Shown: positions 43,037 through 51,271 of the stretch, in pieces | How the letters are laid out: every line of letters starts with the position of its first letter | Position numbering within the stretch: position 1 is the stretch's first letter | NCBI RefSeq assembly: GCF_030123365.1 | Contig: NZ_CP126107.1 | Coordinates: forward strand, 2,527,501-2,591,500 | Length of the DNA stretch: 64,000 nt | Origin: Neobacillus sp. SuZ13 | GTDB lineage: Bacteria > Bacillota > Bacilli > Bacillales > Cytobacillaceae | Direction of reading: 5' to 3' | Made by a program: the position numbers and the translations under genes | The notes under the pieces: generated by a model | The model's input: the letters and a program-made list of their open reading frames with translations, nothing else | What the model was told of the DNA's origin: nothing | Databases searched by the model: none

Positions 43037-43712
43037 AATGAAAACCAAAACTATTGAAGAAAGAAGAAGAAAAGGTCATCATCAAGCTAATGAAGACCAA
43101 AACGTGACCGAGAGAAACAAGAAAAAGTCATCATCAAGCTAATGAAGACCAAAACGTGACCGAGAGCAACAAGAAAAGGTCATCATCAAGCTAATGAAGA
43201 CCAGAACTTGACCGAGAGCAACAAGAAAAGGTTATCATCAAGCTAATGAAGACCAAAACTTGACCGAGAGCAACAAGAAAAAGTCATCATCAAGCTAATG
43301 AAGACCAAAACTTGACCGAGAGCAACAAGAAAAGGTTATCATCAAGCTAATGAAGACCAAAACTTGACCGAGAGCAACAAGAAAAAGTCATCATCAAGCT
43401 AATGAAGACCAAAACTTGACCGAGAGCAACAAGAAAAGGTTATCATCAAGCTAATGAAGACCAAAACTTGACCGAGAGCAACAAGAAAAAGTCATCATCA
43501 AGGTAATGAAGACCAGAACTTGACCGAGTGCAACAAGAAAAAGTCATCATCAAGCTAATGAAGACCAAAACGTGACCGAGAGCAACAAGAAAAGGTTATC
43601 ATCAAGCTAATGAAGACCAAAACTTGACCGAGAGCAACAAGAAAAAGTCATCATCAAGGTAATGAAGACCAGAACTTGACCGAGAGCAACAAGGAAAAGT
43701 CATCATTAAGGG
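43037..43712. repeat. Tandem repeat array 2: 52-bp units, partly dimeric
   Basis: The anchor AATGAAGACC (degenerate in the first unit) occurs at 43037, 43089, 43141, 43193, 43245, 43297, 43349, 43401, 43453, 43505, 43557, 43609 and 43661. Each step is exactly 52 bp. The units are over 90% alike and also carry ACTTGACCGAGAGCAAC and AAGAAAAAGTCATCATCAAG. From about 43232 the two variants AAAAAGTCATC and AAAAGGTTATC largely alternate, giving a 104-bp higher-order repeat. GTCATCAT and ATGAAGAC form an imperfect inverted repeat (one mismatch) within each unit. No ORF spans it. Confidence 0.92.
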
Positions 43713-43724
43713 ATTGGACTTACC

Positions 43725-43771
43725 AAAAAAGCGAAACACGCCAATTATAAAACGGCGAGTTTCGCTTTTTT
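43725..43771. terminator. Terminator at the end of array 2 / ydbT
   Basis: AAAAAGCGAAAC pairs with GTTTCGCTTTTT, with an inner GCC/GGC pair set. A-run and T-run are on both sides, so it can end transcripts from both directions. Confidence 0.85.
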
Positions 43772-43822
43772 AGCCATAAGCAATGCTAATTTACCTGTCA
43801 TTTCATCTTTTCCAACCCAACT

Positions 43823-45262
43823 CTATAAGATGGATTTTTTATGGTACCAAGTATAAAAAGTTTCGGCTTCTTCCTTCGAAATTCCATATATTTTAGTTTC
43901 ATGTGTTGGTTTAGCCTTATTTGTGAAAAGGAGGGTTGCTACACTAAAGCGCCGCTGCAGCCATGTATGTTTCACCGTGATCTGTTGAATCCGTTCACGA
44001 TGGGTGACAAAGGTTTCATTTGTTAAGCCACCTTTCCTGATTTGGACGGTATTTCCTTCACGCAGATAACTGGTAAACCAGTAGTCTAGGATCCGAAGTA
44101 AAACGGAAAGAACAAAGACAATCGCAGCGATCCATAGCCATCCCGGTTTAAAGATCCACAGTCCTATGACCGCTAGAATGGTTAAATAATAGGGATGGAG
44201 GAGTTTAAGCCAAAGGACTTTCAGCGGGAAAAGCTCCATCTGTTCTTCAATCCGGTAATCAGGCAGGATCGAGTGTAATACCTGATAAGCTTCCTGCTTA
44301 GGCATAAAGGGATATAAAGAACTGGTTTCCTGATTTTCTTCTTCGAAGCCACCTGCACTGATAAGTTTTATGGAAGCTATTCCGAGCATCCTCTTAAGGA
44401 TGGTTTGCTCAACGATTATAGCTTGTACCTTATGTTTCGGGATGGAAAAGCTGATAGTATTGCCAACACCTTTTTCAATATAAATTCGTTCAGAATCATC
44501 ACTAATAACATAGTTTCCATATTTCCATGTGGTTTTGATAAAACCAATTCCTACTGATAATCCAAGTGCTAAGACGAAGAGGACAATTATCATCCACCAA
44601 TGAATCAGCAAGTAATCAAGGGCACTTTCCGCGGTCTCTTCAATTTGAAAGTAATCTGCGAGATTGGTATATATCGCTCCTAATAAAGGAAAAATAGCCA
44701 GGAAACTAAGCGAAGTGAAAGACGCTTTGATAATATCTTTCTTGGTTGAACGGAAGTGTATCTTTCGTTCCCCGATTTGAATGACTAATCCTCCTTCTCT
44801 AGCCTCAATAGAATCCTGTTTTTGCTGCAAAAGGGTAATAATTCGTTCTTTTTCTTCGTTTGTAATCACGGGAAACTCAGCCGAGGCATTTTCTCCACTT
44901 GTCCCGGTATCAAGAGTGAGTGAAGTAAGACCAAACCATTGATGTACAAAAGTGGTGCTCGAAGTTTGGTTATGTACTCGATCTAAAGCAAAAGTTCGTT
45001 GTTTTTTAACAAAAACACCTTCATAGAGAACAATGGAATCTCTACCAATCTCATAGCGATGAGAGTACCATCTTAAGAAAATCGAAATCAATCCCCATAA
45101 TGTAGCTAGTAAAAAGAGATAACGGCCCCAGATCACCCAGTTGGCTGTGGAAGAGCCTTTAAGTACAAATAAAAAGAGAAAGAACCAAATCGAATTTTTT
45201 ATTAATTTGACCATTTCTACAACGATGATGGCAGGGTGATACCTTTTAGTTGCTTGGATCAT
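43823..45262 (-). CDS. ydbT: YdbT-like membrane protein with PH-like domains (479 aa)
   Basis: Several hydrophobic segments separate three bacterial PH-like (DUF304) regions, for example YEIGRDSIVLYEGVFVKKQRTFALDRVHNQTS, YVISDDSERIYIEKGVGNTISFSIPKHKVQAIIVEQ and VQIRKGGLTNETFVTHRERIQQITVKHTWLQRRF. The layout and length agree with B. subtilis YdbT (roughly 490 aa). It probably works with YdbS as one membrane assembly; the role is unclear. Its ATG overlaps the stop of ydbS (ATGA), so translation is coupled. Confidence 0.85.
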   Translation of the reverse strand: MIQATKRYHPAIIVVEMVKLIKNSIWFFLFLFVLKGSSTANWVIWGRYLFLLATLWGLISIFLRWYSHRYEIGRDSIVLYEGVFVKKQRTFALDRVHNQTSSTTFVHQWFGLTSLTLDTGTSGENASAEFPVITNEEKERIITLLQQKQDSIEAREGGLVIQIGERKIHFRSTKKDIIKASFTSLSFLAIFPLLGAIYTNLADYFQIEETAESALDYLLIHWWMIIVLFVLALGLSVGIGFIKTTWKYGNYVISDDSERIYIEKGVGNTISFSIPKHKVQAIIVEQTILKRMLGIASIKLISAGGFEEENQETSSLYPFMPKQEAYQVLHSILPDYRIEEQMELFPLKVLWLKLLHPYYLTILAVIGLWIFKPGWLWIAAIVFVLSVLLRILDYWFTSYLREGNTVQIRKGGLTNETFVTHRERIQQITVKHTWLQRRFSVATLLFTNKAKPTHETKIYGISKEEAETFYTWYHKKSIL

Positions 45263-45774
45263 GCTCTTTCTCCTTCGATAACATCTGAATCCTGGATTTT
45301 TGCATAAACTGCAATTTCTGCTTTAAGTTTTTTTGCTTCATTTGATGCAATGGCAGGAATGACATGACTGGAAGTAGTGGTGCCAATTTCTATTTTGTAC
45401 AGATTATAGCGCCGCATGATTGGTCCTTGTTCAGTACGAACGTATTCTACCTTTTCCATCGGGATTAACATGTGTTGAATTTGCCATTTCCCTTGTTTCA
45501 ATTGAACAAATTGGGGATCAATTTTATAACGCCACGTCTTTTGCAGAAAGACTGGTTCGATCAGTATGGAATAGACCGAGGATATCACGGTTAATACACC
45601 AATTAAATAAAGAACAATCCCAATCCACCTATACCAGTCCAATGTCTCTGTGCAAACAATCAAAACAGCAATAATAAGAAAGGTAATCCCGTGACCAACT
45701 GAATTTGATATCCTCCACATTTTCACCGCATCAGCCGAAATGGTTTCTGTCGGTTCCTCTATTTGTATGTACAT
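45259..45774 (-). CDS. ydbS: YdbS-like membrane PH-like protein (171 aa)
   Basis: Two membrane helices (about residues 30-75) and one bPH2/DUF304 domain with WRYKIDPQFVQLKQGKWQIQHMLIPMEKVEYVRTEQGPIMRRYNLYKIEIGT. This matches YdbS, the smaller partner of YdbT. ATG at 45774 follows GAGGTG at proper spacing; an in-frame GTG nine bases upstream lies within the ribosome site. First gene of the ydbS-ydbT pair. Confidence 0.85.
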   Translation of the reverse strand: MYIQIEEPTETISADAVKMWRISNSVGHGITFLIIAVLIVCTETLDWYRWIGIVLYLIGVLTVISSVYSILIEPVFLQKTWRYKIDPQFVQLKQGKWQIQHMLIPMEKVEYVRTEQGPIMRRYNLYKIEIGTTTSSHVIPAIASNEAKKLKAEIAVYAKIQDSDVIEGERA

Positions 45775-45953
45775 ATATTTCACCTCAATTATCGTATACG
45801 TTTCTTTCTATCAAAGAGTTTCATCAAATACATGATAGATTTATCTAGATTTTTAAAAATTGACGCCAATTTTCCTATTGTTTTAGCTTACTTCATATTA
45901 TGATACGATGGAAAGGAAAAGAAATATTGAATCATTAAAACGGGGGCACGATC

Positions 45954-47003
45954 ATGTATAGCTTTAAGAATGATTATAGCGAAGGCGCACATCCTAGAAT
46001 TTTGAATGCTTTAATAGAATCCAACCTGGTTCAGGACTATGGATATGGGGAGGATCAATTTTCTAGAAAAGCTGTTGAACTCCTTAAGGAACGGATGGGA
46101 GGGTCAGAAGTAGATGTTCATCTCTTATCTGGCGGCACACAAACAAATTTAATCGCGATTTCTGCGTTCTTACGACCACACGAAGCGGCCATGGCAGCTA
46201 GTACTGGTCACATCCTGGGACATGAAACAGGGGCCATTGAAGCAACTGGCCATAAAATCCTCTCGATTGAAGCGAAAAATGGGAAATTAACTCCTGAACA
46301 CGTACAAGCAGTTCTCGACGGTCATTCTGATGAGCATATGGTCAAGCCGAAATTAGTATACATATCTAATTCTACTGAAATAGGCTCTATTTATAGCCGA
46401 AGTGAATTGGAGCAGTTAAGTGATTTTTGTAAAAATAACCATCTCATTTTGTATATGGATGGAGCTCGACTAGGCTCGGCTCTCTGTTCAGAGGAAAATG
46501 ACCTGCAGTTAAGCGACCTTCCTAGGCTTGTCGATGCTTTCTATATCGGAGGAACAAAGAATGGGGCACTTCTTGGTGAGGCGTTAGTTATCTGCCGTGA
46601 TGCATTGAAGGAAGATTTTCGTTACCATATGAAGCAAAAAGGAGCGCTGCTAGCTAAAGGGAGACTATTGGGCATTCAATTTCTTGAACTGTTCCGGGAC
46701 GATTTGTTCTTTGAATTAGCCACGCATGCGAATCAGATGGCAGCAACGCTTAGAGAAGGAATCTGCAAAGCGAATATTCCGTTTCTAACCCATTCTCCAT
46801 CGAATCAAATCTTTCCCATTTTACCTAATGCGCTGATTGCAGAATTAGAGAAAAACTATGCGTTTCATATTTGGGAAAAGATAGATGGAAATCACTCGGC
46901 TATTCGCCTTGTGACATCCTGGGCAACAAAAGAAGAAGAGGTAGCTGCCTTTCTTGAGGATTTTACGGCGTTATTTATCCAAAGAATTAATAGGGAATCT
47001 TAA
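45954..47003 (+). CDS. PLP-dependent low-specificity threonine aldolase / beta-eliminating lyase (349 aa)
   Basis: Fold-type I PLP enzyme. The Schiff-base Lys is Lys202 in YIGGTKNGALL; LYMDGARLGSAL holds the cofactor-binding Asp169 and Arg172. The N-terminus carries NDYSEGAHPRIL, and DYGYGEDQFSRKA lies nearby. The family includes low-specificity L-threonine aldolases and tyrosine/tryptophan-lyase relatives, and the closeness of serA suggests glycine/threonine metabolism. ATG at 45954 has only a modest ribosome site (GGGGGC). Confidence 0.87.
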   Translation: MYSFKNDYSEGAHPRILNALIESNLVQDYGYGEDQFSRKAVELLKERMGGSEVDVHLLSGGTQTNLIAISAFLRPHEAAMAASTGHILGHETGAIEATGHKILSIEAKNGKLTPEHVQAVLDGHSDEHMVKPKLVYISNSTEIGSIYSRSELEQLSDFCKNNHLILYMDGARLGSALCSEENDLQLSDLPRLVDAFYIGGTKNGALLGEALVICRDALKEDFRYHMKQKGALLAKGRLLGIQFLELFRDDLFFELATHANQMAATLREGICKANIPFLTHSPSNQIFPILPNALIAELEKNYAFHIWEKIDGNHSAIRLVTSWATKEEEVAAFLEDFTALFIQRINRES

Positions 47004-47066
47004 TAACTTAGCTGTAAGTCAATTAGTTTTTATAAAAAAAAATAAATTTTAAAAACTGCAAAATGC

Positions 47067-47095
47067 TTGAATATTCTTAGAAAATTTGTTATTTT
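47067..47095 (+). promoter_or_regulatory. Promoter of serA
   Basis: TTGAAT (47067-47072) and TATTTT (47090-47095) with a 17-base spacer. Transcription would start near 47102, about 11 bases before the riboswitch. Confidence 0.5.
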
Positions 47096-47112
47096 TAGAG
47101 AAATAAAAAAGA

Positions 47113-47216
47113 CGATGTGTAACTGGCGAAACACGGATTACCGTGAGGGAGCACATATAAGTCGTAGCCGTTCGCCTGGGCAGAGGTAAGGAAACAAATC
47201 CTTGCCTCTTTCTGTA
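47113..47216 (+). promoter_or_regulatory. ZTP (pfl-type) riboswitch with transcription terminator
   Basis: The aptamer has P1 (ATGTG 47115-47119 with CACAT 47152-47156), the AACTGGCG junction, P2 (CACGG with CCGTG), GGGAGC, and the hallmark CGCCTGGGCA (47173-47182). GGCG (47124-47127) and CGCC can pair as the pseudoknot. It is followed by a terminator stem, AGAGGTAAGGA (47182-47192) with TCCTTGCCTCT (47199-47209), and a T-rich tail. This is the ZTP/ZMP aptamer layout: ligand binding would stabilise the aptamer and prevent termination, turning on serA when 10-formyl-THF is short. Confidence 0.9.
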
Positions 47217-47336
47217 TATTAAGGGGGGATAGAACCGGCTAGAAAGACTGTTAAATTTCTTCGTTCTAATAGAAATTAATTCTTATAGAAAAAGAGAGCT
47301 TGAAAACTATAACAGAAAAGTAGAGGAGAAAACAAA

Positions 47337-48536
47337 ATGAGCACAACAATCCTAGACAAAAAGCAAACAATCAAAACGTTAAATAATATTGCGGAAAGCG
47401 GGCTAAAGGTATTTAATCAAGATAATTTCACGATCGATAATGAAAGTGAAAATCCCGATGCCATTGTAGTTCGTAGTTTTAATATGCATTCTCTTGAATT
47501 AGGCAAAGATTTAAAGGCCATTGCGCGTGCTGGAGCAGGTGTAAATAATATTCCGGTCACTAAATGTACGGAGCAAGGGATTGTTGTGTTTAATACTCCT
47601 GGTGCAAATGCCAATGCTGTAAAAGAAATGGTTCTTACCACATTAATGGCTTCATCCCGTAACCTTTTTGACGGGATCGCTTGGACTAAGAATTTAGCAG
47701 GCGAAGGGGAACAAGTTCCGAAACTTGTCGAAGCAGGTAAGAAACAATTCGTTGGTAAAGAGATTAAAGGAAAAACACTTGGGGTCATTGGATTAGGTGC
47801 AATCGGTGCGCTTGTAGCCAATGATGCTCTTGATTTAGACATGGATGTCGTTGGTTTTGACCCGTTCATCTCAGTTGATACGGCTTGGAATTTGTCCCGT
47901 AATGTTCAGCGTGCAATGACAATTGAACAGCTGTTTGCAAATTGTGATTATATAACAGTTCATGTGCCACTAACTGATGACACAAGAGAAATGTTTAACG
48001 AAGCAACGTTTAGTATTATGAAGCCTGGCGTTCATATCTTAAACTTCTCACGTGGAGAGCTTGTGAATGAAACGGATATGGCTGCAGCTCTTGAAAGCGG
48101 TCAGGTAGGTAAGTATATTACAGATTTCCCGAATGAAAATGTCTTGAAGATGAAAAATGCGATTCCGATCCCGCATCTTGGTGCTTCTACTCAAGAATCT
48201 GAGGAAAACTGTGCCATTATGGCAGCGCGTCAGGTTAAGGACTTTTTAGAAACAGGAAATATCAAAAACTCAGTGAATTTCCCGAACGCATCCCTTGATT
48301 ATACAGGAAAGCGTCGTGTGGCAGTATTCCACAAAAACGTACCAAACATGGTAGGTCAGTTGACGCTAGCGATCTCAACCTATAATCTAAACATCGCTGA
48401 CATGATTAATAGAAGTCGAGGAGAATACGCCTATACAATGATCGACATTGACAATAAAGTTAATGGTGATGTCATTCCTGGCTTGCAAGAAAAAATTAAT
48501 CAAATCGAAGGTATTGTTACAGCACGGATCATCTAA
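47337..48536 (+). CDS. serA: D-3-phosphoglycerate dehydrogenase (399 aa)
   Basis: The first committed step of serine synthesis: 3-phosphoglycerate plus NAD+ to 3-phosphohydroxypyruvate. Visible are the Rossmann motif LGVIGLGAIGALVAN, the active-site Arg region LNFSRGELVNE, and PHLGASTQESEENCA with the catalytic His. A C-terminal ACT domain (about 325-399, GQLTLAISTYNLNIADMINRSRGEYAYTMIDID) senses serine. This is the short form (about 400 aa) rather than the 525-aa form of B. subtilis. AGGAGA precedes ATG. The ZTP riboswitch upstream links serine to one-carbon demand. Confidence 0.92.
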   Translation: MSTTILDKKQTIKTLNNIAESGLKVFNQDNFTIDNESENPDAIVVRSFNMHSLELGKDLKAIARAGAGVNNIPVTKCTEQGIVVFNTPGANANAVKEMVLTTLMASSRNLFDGIAWTKNLAGEGEQVPKLVEAGKKQFVGKEIKGKTLGVIGLGAIGALVANDALDLDMDVVGFDPFISVDTAWNLSRNVQRAMTIEQLFANCDYITVHVPLTDDTREMFNEATFSIMKPGVHILNFSRGELVNETDMAAALESGQVGKYITDFPNENVLKMKNAIPIPHLGASTQESEENCAIMAARQVKDFLETGNIKNSVNFPNASLDYTGKRRVAVFHKNVPNMVGQLTLAISTYNLNIADMINRSRGEYAYTMIDIDNKVNGDVIPGLQEKINQIEGIVTARII

Positions 48537-48581
48537 ACATCTTCCGCGTTATTAAACAAAAGGGAATAAGAGGGAAACTCG

Positions 48582-48627
48582 AGTCATGCCCAACTACTCA
48601 TGAAGAGTAGAGGGCATGACTTTTTTT
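48582..48627 (+). terminator. Terminator after serA
   Basis: AGTCATGCCC pairs with GGGCATGACT, with an inner CTACTC/GAGTAG stem, then T7. Confidence 0.88.
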
Positions 48628-48717
48628 ATTTATCGACAGGTGCCGATCAACAGGAAAACATATATTTTTCATTCATGGTGATAATAATACCTAAAATGGG
48701 AAAAATCGGTGAACTTA

Positions 48718-49842
48718 ATGCAAAACTTAACGAAAATCCTCCTTCCACGACAATTATTATTGCTTTTGATCCTTTCTACAGGATTACTTAACCATGTCAT
48801 TCTTATCCCGAACTTGCTAACAGCTGCCGGAAGAGATAGCTGGTTAAGTGTGATTGTGGCATATCCGATTTCTCTTTTCTTTCTATGGCTGGTCTATTAT
48901 ATAGTGAAAAACAGTCCGAATGAAGGTTACTTTACTTTGATTAGAAATCGACTTGGCAGGACTTTCTCTACTTTACTTTCAATTCCCGTTATTCTATTTC
49001 TATTCACGAGCTCCTATGTCACTTTTAGAGACTTAATGACCTGGTTAAAGGCTTATTTTCTCGCGGATGCATCTGTTTTTATGATTAATTGCGTTTTAAT
49101 TTTTGTCTGTTTCCTTATCACACTTGCTGGGGTCAAAAGCATGGCAATTTCTAGTGGGTTTTTACTACCGCTTGTTGTGATATTTGGAATATTTATTGCT
49201 ATTTCAAATACGAGTTTAAAGGAACCGAGTTTTTTATTTCCTTTGTTTGCAGACGGTTATTCTCCACTTATTAGAGGGGTAATCTATGTTTTATCTGGAC
49301 TTCTTGAAATTTATATAGTGATTTTGTTGCAGCCATTCTCGCAGGAACCGATTAAATTTAAACAGTTGTTTTTATTAATGACATTCTTAACAGGCTTAAT
49401 CTTTGGGCCACTTTCTGCATCAATCATGGAGTTTGGGGCAACTGAAGCTGTCTATTTCCGGTATCCTGCTTATGAGCAGTGGCGTGTATTAAGCATTGGT
49501 GAATATATATCACATTTAGATTTTTTCGCTTTATATCAATGGTTGAGTGGAGCGTTGATTCGGATCGGTTTATTCATGTATCTTTTAGGTACTTTTTTTA
49601 CGAATAAAAAGAAACATTATCGACTGAACCCAAAGCTTGTTGGCGGTTTGTATCTCTTTTTGTTCGGTCTGATGACAATAAAAGTAGAGACATATTATTT
49701 CAATCGGGTTATCTATAAATACTTTCTTCCTGCTTGTATGGCCTTTTTCCTTTTTCAAATTTTGTTATCAGCCATCATTCTAAAAGTATTAAAGAAAAGG
49801 GATGAAAAACATGGTAAGAAAAATATTCACGAATCCACTTAG
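48718..49842 (+). CDS. Germinant receptor B subunit, GerAB/YndE-like (374 aa)
   Basis: An APC-superfamily membrane subunit of spore germinant receptors with ten predicted helices. It opens with PRQLLLLLILSTGLLNHVILIPNLLTAAGRDSWLS, typical of GerAB-type proteins, and GYSPLIRGVIYVLSGLLEIYIVILLQPF lies at about residues 180-207. It binds germinants or moves ions when receptors trigger. ATG at 48718 follows GGTGA at five bases. It precedes the A subunit by an overlap of 32 bases. Confidence 0.88.
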   Translation: MQNLTKILLPRQLLLLLILSTGLLNHVILIPNLLTAAGRDSWLSVIVAYPISLFFLWLVYYIVKNSPNEGYFTLIRNRLGRTFSTLLSIPVILFLFTSSYVTFRDLMTWLKAYFLADASVFMINCVLIFVCFLITLAGVKSMAISSGFLLPLVVIFGIFIAISNTSLKEPSFLFPLFADGYSPLIRGVIYVLSGLLEIYIVILLQPFSQEPIKFKQLFLLMTFLTGLIFGPLSASIMEFGATEAVYFRYPAYEQWRVLSIGEYISHLDFFALYQWLSGALIRIGLFMYLLGTFFTNKKKHYRLNPKLVGGLYLFLFGLMTIKVETYYFNRVIYKYFLPACMAFFLFQILLSAIILKVLKKRDEKHGKKNIHEST

Positions 49843-51271
49843 CAATGAGAGTTTTAAGGAAAAAGCCGAAAATCTAAAAACACAATTTAGAAAAAGTCAA
49901 GATCTACGAGTGATTGAGCACCATACACATATGGAAACATATGAAATCATCTATTTTGAAAGCTTAGTTGATGCCCATTATTTAGATCAATATATTTTAC
50001 CCAAACTCAGTGATGATAAAGAAGATTCCGTCAAATATAAACTCAAAAGCTTTTATAAAGCAGAAGATGTAAGTTCAAAATCCTTAGACGATTTATCCAT
50101 TTTACTATTTGATGGGAATGTCATATTTTATATCGCTGATTCTTTTTTTAGTATTCAGGCATGTTTCCTTCCTAAGCGTCTTCCTGAAGAGTCCGCACTT
50201 GAGACGTCAATAAGGGGTCCTAAAGATGGATTTGTAGAGGACATCCAAACAAATATATCCTTAATTAGGCGAAGGCTTAACACCTCTTCATTATGTTTAG
50301 AGAAATACACGATTGGTAAAAGAAGTAGAACAAAGGTAGCAATCATGTACATAGATGATATTATTGATCAGCGGGTTCTGGATGAAATCCATCAAAGGAT
50401 AGATAAATTAGACTTGGATATATTAACGAGTATTCATGAACTTGAATCACTTGTACGTGACCGACCGTTTTCCATCTTCCCGAGTATGGATTATACCGGT
50501 AGACCTGACTTTATTGTTCAGGCATTGAACCAGGGGCGGTTTGCTCTTATTGTTGATGGAAATCCTACAGTCTCTATTGCACCAGTCAATATATTATTGC
50601 AAATTAAATCACCCGAGGACACTTACATTAGTTATGCTTATGTATCTATAGAAAGAACTATTAGGATATTAGGGTTAATCATATCAGCGTTTTTACCCGG
50701 TGCCTGGATCGCATTTTCTGCCTATAATATTGAACAGGTTCCCTATTTACTTGTTGCGACGATCACAATCTCGCGTTTTGGGCTGCCATTATCCTCTCCG
50801 CTTGAAATGTTTATTGTTCTATTTTTATTTGAACTTTTTAATGAAGCAGGGGTACGCTTGCCACGAGCAATTGGACAAACCGTAGCTGTATTAGGAGGCT
50901 TAATCGTAGGGGATGCTGCTATTCGCGCTGGGTTAACATCACCAACCATGCTTGTAGTAGCAGCCATTACATATATTTCATCATTTACGTTAGTGAATCA
51001 AACTCTAAGTACGGCAGTTACCATTTTAAGATTTGCAATTATCTTAATGAGCACCTTTTTTGGAATATTCGGAGTCATTATTGGCTTTATTCTAACTGTT
51101 TTTTACTTTTCCACCCTTTCTTCTTTTGGGTCTCCATACTTAGGTTCACTGTCGCCCATCAGTCTAAAGGGAATGATTAAGTCATTCTTTAGGGCACCAA
51201 GCCAATTTTATAAAGAGAGAACCACCTTAACTAGTCCAGATGATCCAACAAGGGGAGATAATCAATCATGA
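49811..51271 (+). CDS. Germinant receptor A subunit, GerA family (486 aa)
   Basis: A hydrophilic N-terminal domain of about 270 residues is followed by about five membrane helices containing GAWIAFSAYNIEQVPYLLVATITISRFGLPLSSPLEMFIVLFLFELFNEAGVRLPRAIGQTVAVLGGLIVGDAAI, the signature of GerAA-type proteins. ATG at 49811 follows AAAAGGGA; an in-frame ATG at 49802 sits on that site. It works in the inner spore membrane with the B and C subunits. Confidence 0.93.
   Translation: MVRKIFTNPLSNESFKEKAENLKTQFRKSQDLRVIEHHTHMETYEIIYFESLVDAHYLDQYILPKLSDDKEDSVKYKLKSFYKAEDVSSKSLDDLSILLFDGNVIFYIADSFFSIQACFLPKRLPEESALETSIRGPKDGFVEDIQTNISLIRRRLNTSSLCLEKYTIGKRSRTKVAIMYIDDIIDQRVLDEIHQRIDKLDLDILTSIHELESLVRDRPFSIFPSMDYTGRPDFIVQALNQGRFALIVDGNPTVSIAPVNILLQIKSPEDTYISYAYVSIERTIRILGLIISAFLPGAWIAFSAYNIEQVPYLLVATITISRFGLPLSSPLEMFIVLFLFELFNEAGVRLPRAIGQTVAVLGGLIVGDAAIRAGLTSPTMLVVAAITYISSFTLVNQTLSTAVTILRFAIILMSTFFGIFGVIIGFILTVFYFSTLSSFGSPYLGSLSPISLKGMIKSFFRAPSQFYKERTTLTSPDDPTRGDNQS

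Noticed and set aside
25384..43712. The two arrays as CRISPR loci
   Set aside because: The whole 52-bp unit is repeated. There are no unique spacers of constant size and no cas gene within the window.
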